A DNA stretch of 24,844 bases from Priapulus caudatus. Taxonomy: Eukaryota; Priapulida; Priapulimorpha; Priapulimorphida; Priapulidae. The stretch's first letter is position 1. Each line of letters opens with the position of its first letter. A program made the position numbers and the translations under genes. The DNA is taken from NCBI RefSeq assembly GCF_000485595.1, contig NW_014579850.1, positions 1 through 24,844 on the forward strand, given 5' to 3'. The notes beneath the pieces are model-generated. The model saw only the letters and a program-made list of their open reading frames with translations. It did no database searches and was not told where the DNA came from. Below, in pieces: positions 19,151 to 24,844 of the stretch.

Positions 19151-20880
19151 CGCATATATACCGAATAGTATATCATTAACACGAAGAAAACGAGAGGTGG
19201 CGCCCGCGAGGAAGTGAGAGCCGTAAAACGTAGCCGAGCCACCAAGGACGACAGTTATGTCTCCAGATGAGATGGTGGTTTTGGCTCTGAGATCTGTTTC
19301 AATGCAACTAACCGCCCCTGCGTAATTAGGCGGCGCATGGCCGCCAACCAAGTTGGCCAGTTGCCCTAATGCAGCGCCATTGGTTAATTATATAGTAACT
19401 TTAGAGCACTCGGAGAGCACCAGACCTCCGCCAAGGCAGACTGAATTCTCTCAATGGGAAAAAATTTTTTTTTATTAATTAAAATTAAATAACATAAGTG
19501 GCAAAAATTAATTAATTTAATAAATAATCAAATAATTAATTGGATCCGGATTAGTGCGAGCGTGCAGGTGGGGAGAACTGTGGTTGCCCCTAGCCTGTGC
19601 GATTGCCCCTTAGCCTGTGCGTTGCGTTTTGTAAGTCTACAGCCAGCGCACTAGCGGAAGTGAAATGAAACGTGCATCGTTAACACACAACCAACACGTA
19701 AAAACTCGCCGGTGAAAAACATATAACCCCCGCACATTGGCCCTGGCGGGGCAATGAAATAGACGCCCGTCACCGGTAGTATTTAAGGACTAACGATAGC
19801 ATTTGTCGTCTATTCAGGTTTATAGGCGCTTAGCTGTGGATCACAATGCTTGATGCGCACGCACTAGTTAGTATAGTTAAACTGGTCCTCGTTGGGTTAC
19901 GGCCGCGTTACTAGGTATTAACTATCTGACTTGTATAGATAAACCATTTCCAATTACCTGGACCTGGGGTCAACTGGTATATATAAGACACTATAGTTAC
20001 AATAGAGAGACAGAATGATGTAGAGAGCCGGAGAAGGATAAGACGCCAGACGAGGGTTCCCATATGGACGAAACCTAGGCTGATTGTCTGCTAGTATTAT
20101 GTATATTCTTTTGCATGTGTTCGAGTTTTACTAATAAAGCCATAGTTACATAACGACATCTGCGACTACGAGCTCTCGTGTCTCAGTTGGAACGTGACTA
20201 ACAAGACTTTGCATCTCTGCGTCGGACAACTCTGCGATCAGCAGCCTGACGATTCTACGCTACATCGCTCCTATTTGCCTAACAAGTCTACACTACGACA
20301 ATCCTAGGGAAGATCTGAGCGGTCTCAACGCTTTTAGAAGTACAACATCGCATGAATCCGGGGCCCCGTGCACTGCACGCACACTTCCTACACAGGACGT
20401 ACGGAGCGTATCCACTTACTCTTCCCAGCATAGCGCAGCTGCTTCGGTAGCGGCGCATACTGAGACTGCATCTTGGCTCTTCCTCCTCGGCGTTCACGGA
20501 CAGGAGCTTTTTGCGTTAGCCAGCAGTTGATATCGAATGCGATTTGTTTCGATAAGCTACGATTCGTCACTGAGTTCTACTCAAGTTCTTCTCTCTCTCT
20601 CTCTCTCGCTCTCCCTCTCGCTTCTCTCTGTCTCTCTGGCTTGTTAATAAACAGATTCACTTGACGCTTGGCAGCCGCACCAGATGACACTGTTTCGAGG
20701 TAGATTGCGTCTTCGGATTTAATGATAGCTGGAGAAGCAGATACCTGCAAGTTATCGCGCCCTGCTATTGGGTTTCCGTTTGTTCCAGCGCTTTCCCGGA
20801 TGCGCAAATAACCTGTGCGCGTGCTGCATGCGATTATATATTATATATATATATACACGCACCACACATACACCGCGCGC
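19151..20880. repeat. Block Q, second copy
   Basis: Direct repeat of 7143-8790, with many small indels and few clear substitutions. The same sub-features recur: the 18-base tandem repeat (about 19578-19626), the LTR-like segment, a CT microsatellite (20588-20639), AATAAA at 20646-20651, and terminal TA/AC repeats. Confidence 0.85.
19847..20284 (+). mobile_element. Possible solo LTR, second copy
   Basis: Counterpart of 7797-8205. It has TATATATAAG at 19979-19988 and AATAAA at 20133-20138, and ends GCCTAACA. Its left end reads TGCTTGATGCGC instead of TGTTGGCGC, so the terminal inverted repeat is weaker here. It is a copy by block duplication and not evidence of independent insertion. Confidence 0.28.
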
Positions 20881-20930
20881 ACACACACACACACACTACA
20901 CTCACAACACCACACACACACACACCACAC

Positions 20931-20962
<32 letters not shown>

Positions 20963-20981
20963 ACACACTATATATATATAA

Positions 20982-21013
<32 letters not shown>

Positions 21014-21101
21014 GAAAGAGAGAGAGCGATAGAGAGAGGGAAAGGGGGAGAGAGGGAGATCAAGTGAGAGAGAAAGCGAAAAATAGCAAAAGAGAGAGAG
21101 A

Positions 21102-21132
<31 letters not shown>

Positions 21133-21136
21133 AGAG
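20881..21136. repeat. AC, TA and GA compound microsatellite
   Basis: (AC)n to about 20967, (TA)n at 20969-21013 with an ATTTTAAT break, then GA-rich DNA to 21136. This is the right-hand edge of the repeated blocks; sequence beyond it was not found elsewhere in the window. Confidence 0.93.
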
Positions 21137-21570
21137 CGATGGATATACTACAGCCCTGCGAAGCCGATGATAAAAGTATCTAACTATTACATAACTCACC
21201 TACCTCAGCAGACCAGGGAGTGACCTGCTTAGCTATTGTCTTATTATATTATATTGCATTCTTAGACGGAAGTGACAACCGGTAATTTAGCTGCACGTAT
21301 CGCACTGTGCGCCTAGCTAACTGGCAGCTAACTAGCTAACTTTCAAATGCTTCACCTTTCAAATTGCTATCGTCTGACGGAAGACACAGAGAATTGGCTG
21401 GCACAACTAAGTGTCGAACTCGTCTCGGCTGCTAGTTCAACCGATTGACTTATCTCGAATGACGTCGAGTTATCTACGGAGGCAGCTTGCCCGAGGAGCG
21501 CAGACGTCGAATCTGTCAGCACGTGACAAAGTCATTGTGAAGCTCGTGTCGCTTGTTGACACCCGTTTTT
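21137..21570. other. Single-copy non-coding stretch
   Basis: Mixed sequence with no supported gene. Small details: AGCTAAC-type units repeat near 21313-21345. A TGACCT (AGGTCA on minus, the nuclear-receptor half-site core) lies at about 21217-21222. A TGACGTCG lies at 21460-21467. None is strong alone. Confidence 0.5.
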
Positions 21571-21609
21571 TGTCGTCGTTGTTGTTAATGTTGATGCTGC
21601 TGCTGCTGC

Positions 21610-21658
<49 letters not shown>

Positions 21659-21678
21659 GCTGCTGCTGCTGCTGCTGC

Positions 21679-21727
<49 letters not shown>

Positions 21728-21729
21728 GC
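21571..21729. repeat. (TTG)n/(CTG)n trinucleotide repeat
   Basis: About 160 bases of TTG with two CTG blocks. Read on minus it is CAA/CAG, so one frame is poly-Gln. That frame has a TAG about 15 codons upstream and a TAA just after the repeat, with no start codon. The poly-Leu (plus) and Asn/Ser (minus) frames are also simple repeat translation. Confidence 0.95.
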
Positions 21730-21737
21730 CTAGCGAC
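21725..21737 (+). promoter_or_regulatory. RFX X-box-like site
   Basis: GTTGCCTAGCGAC matches the X-box layout GTTGCC, a short spacer, then RGYAAC, with one mismatch in the right half. The same 13 bases occur in reverse complement at 23446-23458. The left GTTG overlaps the end of the TTG repeat. Binding is inferred from sequence only. Confidence 0.4.
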
Positions 21738-22394
21738 ACTGGCTGCACCGGGCGCGCTGATTCGCTAACGGCTGCCGATGACTAATCAAATCGTCTGCGT
21801 GCGCGCGCAGCGACCTCTATAGTGTGCGCCCGTCGTCGTCCAAGATTCTCCTGGAGTTGCCGCCGTACGGAGTCGCGCGCGTGCGCAGCGCTGTTGTCGC
21901 TTTTCGCCCTCAGCCGCTTCTCTCTTCTTGCAGCCACGCTTAGCTCTCGATCGCACTCATAGCGGCTGTCGGTACTCAGCATAATTGCGATTTTTTTGCG
22001 AGAGAATAAAAAATTCACTTCATCTCGTCAGCAAGGCGCCCCCTGGCGAGCACTGCGAGTGTAGGCAGGTAGCCACGGCGGTGACGCGTGAGAGATGAGA
22101 GCTAGCAGACGATTGCGTGTGCGCGCGGCCACTGCAGTACGTACGGTGCTGCTATAGATGCAGATTGAGCTCGCACAGGTCTGCCGCCAGCAGCCCGAGC
22201 ATCCCACGCTCACACTCGCGATGTTTCTCTCCTCAGCCTCCGCTTCCGTAGCGACGACGCAGACGACCGACGACTTCTCGCCGACGTCGGCGGCTGCTGC
22301 TGCGGTCGTCACGCGGCGGCAGTGCCGCTATCTCGAGGAACCACGATCGGGAGAGACCACCGAGCGAACCGCACTGGAGAGAGAGGACGGTCGT

Positions 22395-22395
<1 letters not shown>
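21730..22395. other. GC-rich, CpG-dense single-copy region
   Basis: Base composition changes clearly from the AT-rich blocks: many CGCGCG and CGTCG runs are visible. It lies upstream of the E78 exons in the minus direction, so a promoter or 5' untranslated region is possible. Reading frames on both strands (for example 21782-22018 minus and 22028-22312 minus) show no family I recognise. Confidence 0.4.
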
Positions 22396-22482
<87 letters not shown>

Positions 22483-22484
22483 GC
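22396..22484. repeat. (GA)n microsatellite
   Basis: Nearly pure GA with one GGGA break. Confidence 0.95.
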
Positions 22485-22514
22485 AGGTCGCAGGTAGAAA
22501 CCACGGCGTCCTGC

Positions 22515-22570
22515 CCCGTGCTGCCTGCTGCTGCTGCTGCTGCTGCCTGCCTGCTGCTGCTACTACTGCT
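22515..22570. repeat. (CTG)n-rich trinucleotide tract
   Basis: CTG units are interrupted by CCTGC and end in CTACTACTG. It can be read as poly-Ala/Leu/Cys on plus and poly-Gln/Ser on minus. No gene is assigned. Confidence 0.85.
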
Positions 22571-23214
22571 CCAACTCCGCTCGAAAAAAATATCAGGCAG
22601 CCCCAGTTTTTTAATGCCGTCCGTCCACGGCACAGCACCGCACAGCGGCAGCGCCGACGTCAACAAATCGATAGGCGCCGACGTTCGGCGACGAATCAGA
22701 GCGCTAGTTGCCGACTGCCGTCGCCCACCCCTCCGTCGATAATATGCAGCTGGCTCGGCATTTTACGTCGACTAATCAATGGCGCGCTTTGTGAAGGCAT
22801 TTGTCGGGAGCGGCTACATTTTCTATGCGGGGGAAGGGGTGGGTAGGTGGATGGATTTTGGTGGTTGGGTCCGCGATGGAGGGGGGCGGAAGGGCGGAGG
22901 TGGGGGTACGCTGCGGCGAGAGCGTACTCACTAAGTGCAGTAGCGCGGTCGACGGGAAAGGTGGGTTGCGCGGTTGGGGAAAGTGTGGGGTGGGGTGGGA
23001 AGGTTGTGGGTGAGGTGCGTGGTGGGTGGGTGGTCGCACTTAATGCTTCCTATCTGGAGATGGCGCGCCGCCCAGCGAGCGAGTGGGCGAGATGTCTGAG
23101 AAGGAGAGGGAGAGCAGAAAAGGAAGCAGGACGGCTGGGGAGAGAGCGCGCTCGGCCGCGAGAGAGCTGAGAGAGGTTGGTGAGCAGAGCTGATTGAAGT
23201 GCAAAGCATGCGAG
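22571..23214. other. GC-rich non-coding stretch, G-rich on plus
   Basis: Mixed sequence followed by a G-rich zone (about 22828-23035) with many GGTGGG and GGGG runs. A Pro/His-rich frame on minus (22776-23039) follows from composition. No recognisable protein. Confidence 0.45.
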
Positions 23215-23268
23215 AGTCTCTCTCTCTCCTCTCTCTCGCTCTTTCTCTCTCGCTCTCTCGCTGTATGT

Positions 23269-23333
<65 letters not shown>

Positions 23334-23363
23334 GAGTGAGAGCAAGAGAGAGAGAGAGAGAGA
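23215..23363. repeat. CT, GT, GTGC and GA compound microsatellite
   Basis: CT-rich to about 23260, (GT)n at 23271-23298, (GTGC)n to 23332, then GA-rich. The GT/GTGC part is about 60 bases of alternating purine and pyrimidine. Confidence 0.93.
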
Positions 23364-23445
23364 AAGCTAGAGACGGATTGCGAGAGTCCAACGCATCTGT
23401 TTTCCACGCTGCGATCCCCCGTCAGCTCGTATAGCGTAACCGTCT

Positions 23446-23458
23446 GTCGCTAGGCAAC
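23446..23458 (-). promoter_or_regulatory. RFX X-box-like site, second copy
   Basis: Plus strand GTCGCTAGGCAAC, the exact reverse complement of 21725-21737. Here it lies in non-repetitive sequence, which makes the match more convincing. A perfect cAMP-response element is about 70 bases to the right. Confidence 0.45.
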
Positions 23459-23525
23459 GAATGCCGCCGCCGTCGTCGCCGTTGCATAACAATTAACGGT
23501 TTCATTAATTTCTAAATGGCTCGTG

Positions 23526-23533
23526 TGACGTCA
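23526..23533. promoter_or_regulatory. cAMP-response element (CRE) palindrome
   Basis: TGACGTCA, the full CREB/ATF palindrome, within the ten-base palindrome GTGACGTCAC. The surroundings are CpG-rich, as in many promoters. No transcription start or gene is visible to tie it to. Confidence 0.5.
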
Positions 23534-23577
23534 CAATACGTGTGGCGAGCCGCTCGCGCGAGCGACGAATAGTGCTT

Positions 23578-23608
23578 TCGCGCGCGCACGCACGCACGCA
23601 CGCACGCA
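23578..23608. repeat. (GCAC)n tract
   Basis: CGCGCG followed by GCAC units; the complement of the (GTGC)n tract at 23297-23332, about 250 bases away. Confidence 0.9.
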
Positions 23609-24016
23609 GGGCGAGTACTCTGCTCTATGTTCTTCGCGGCTGGCACGGTGCCAAAACAGCCGGACAACTTCGCCACACAGCCTAGAAAATTGCGGCTCGT
23701 AGCGTAGAGATGATCGATGAAATCTGGGCAGGCGCTTTTTTTTGCGGTTGGGGACGGTAGGAAATCCGGAGAGGCAAATACGATACTGCTCACACACACG
23801 CGAGCGAGCGAATTGCCCTTGTTTGGGATAGATGAAATAGGCAACAGTGCGAGAGCGGACCGCATCCACCCACCACCGCCTGCAGACAACGCGATCGTAC
23901 ATCTTTACATTTTTTCTTGTTTATTTGTTGTCAATGTTTGTCCTTCGTTCTATCGCTCTAAACGTACGCCTACACACCGCGTACGTTCGCGATATGGCGT
24001 AGAGTGATGAGACACG
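23609..24016. other. Single-copy stretch without a recognised gene
   Basis: Mixed composition. Frames of about 96 to 125 residues are open on plus (23717-24007) and in two minus frames (23512-23889, 23531-23902). They overlap each other and run through the GCAC repeat, and none resembles a family I know. A short 5' exon is possible but not shown. Confidence 0.4.
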
Positions 24017-24418
<402 letters not shown>

Positions 24419-24628
24419 AAATGGCAGTGATCATCCCTACGGATTATCAATGGTTCGCCCACAATTGCGGCCAGCCAGCCTTTCTCTTCTATAGAACACT
24501 GCTAATGCTACTACGTATATTTTGTCAAAGCTTTCCGCGACCTGAAACACCATTTGCTCAATCGATGTGCTACTGCAGCACATTTCTGGCGCAGATGGTT
24601 TCTCTAGCTGGAGCTATCATATCAGCTT
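24419..24628. other. Short single-copy island
   Basis: About 210 bases of mixed sequence between two microsatellites. No reading frame or RNA gene is recognised. Confidence 0.45.
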
Positions 24629-24844
24629 CCCCTCCTCCTTTTCCTCCTCCTCCTCCTCCTCCTCCTCCTCCTCCTCCTCATCCTCCACATCATTCTCTTC
24701 CTCCTCCTTCTCTTCTTTTTCCTTCTCCAGCTCCTCCTCCTCCTCCTCCTCCTCCTCCTCCTCCTCCTCTTCCTTCTCTTTTTCCCCTTCTAACTCCTAC
24801 TCCTCCTCTTCCTCCTCCTCCTCCTCCTTCTTCTCCTCCTCCTC
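24629..24844. repeat. (TCC)n repeat, to the window end
   Basis: TCC/CTT-rich pyrimidine tract, running off the window. Similar in unit to the tract at 4470-5360, but too simple to prove homology. Confidence 0.93.

Noticed and set aside
18261-19351. Frames of about 300 residues (His-Thr-Pro on plus, Val-Trp-Cys on minus)
   Set aside because: The ACACC unit has no stop in any frame, so long frames are expected. No gene signal.
22158-22742. Plus-strand frame of 194 residues with Ala, Arg-Glu and Leu runs
   Set aside because: More than half is GA and CTG repeat; the ends resemble no known family, and other frames over the same bases are also open.
23512-23902. Two overlapping minus frames of 123-125 residues
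   Set aside because: They overlap in different frames, pass through the GCAC repeat and have no recognisable domain. Kept only as a possible unannotated 5' region.

Overview
The window looks like nuclear DNA of an invertebrate animal. It has split exons with GT/AG borders, very dense microsatellites and no bacterial-style gene packing. The only gene I can name is a nuclear receptor of the E78 type (NR1E, ecdysone-induced protein 78 family). Its DNA-binding domain is split at the usual nuclear-receptor intron site between the two zinc fingers. One exon, for the second finger (9350-9491, minus strand), is intact. The first-finger exon occurs three times (2252-2384 plus; 12461-12587 minus; 16544-16661 minus), each time with different small insertions and deletions. 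A badly corrupted second-finger exon lies at about 5973-6167 (plus). No ligand-binding domain or start exon was recognised.

The layout is a set of repeated blocks. I name them P = (ACACC)n satellite; Q = about 1.7 kb with an LTR-like segment; R = flank plus finger-2 exon; S = GA/GGA-rich intron; T = rest of the intron, finger-1 exon and upstream sequence. Left to right: P-T-S-R inverted (1 to about 6780); a short single-copy spacer (about 6781-7014); P-Q-R-S-T-P direct (7015-14242); a 25-base N gap (14243-14267); S-T-P-Q direct again (14268 to about 20885); then single-copy, CpG-rich DNA broken up by microsatellites (about 20886-24844).

The block copies differ mainly by scattered one- or few-base indels, even inside exons of a conserved domain. 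This is the error pattern of unpolished long reads. The simplest reading is one E78 locus on the minus strand, with the inverted left arm a chimeric or palindromic read and the two sides of the N gap overlapping, unmerged contig ends. A real palindromic or tandem amplification of E78 cannot be excluded from sequence alone.

The right end (21730-24000) is GC-richer and carries a perfect cAMP-response element and two copies of an RFX X-box-like motif. It lies upstream of the E78 exons in the minus direction and could hold regulatory or 5' exon sequence, but no exon there could be defined. Most long reading frames in the window (poly-Val/Trp/Cys, His-Thr, Ser-Leu, Arg-Glu) are translations of simple repeats and are not genes.
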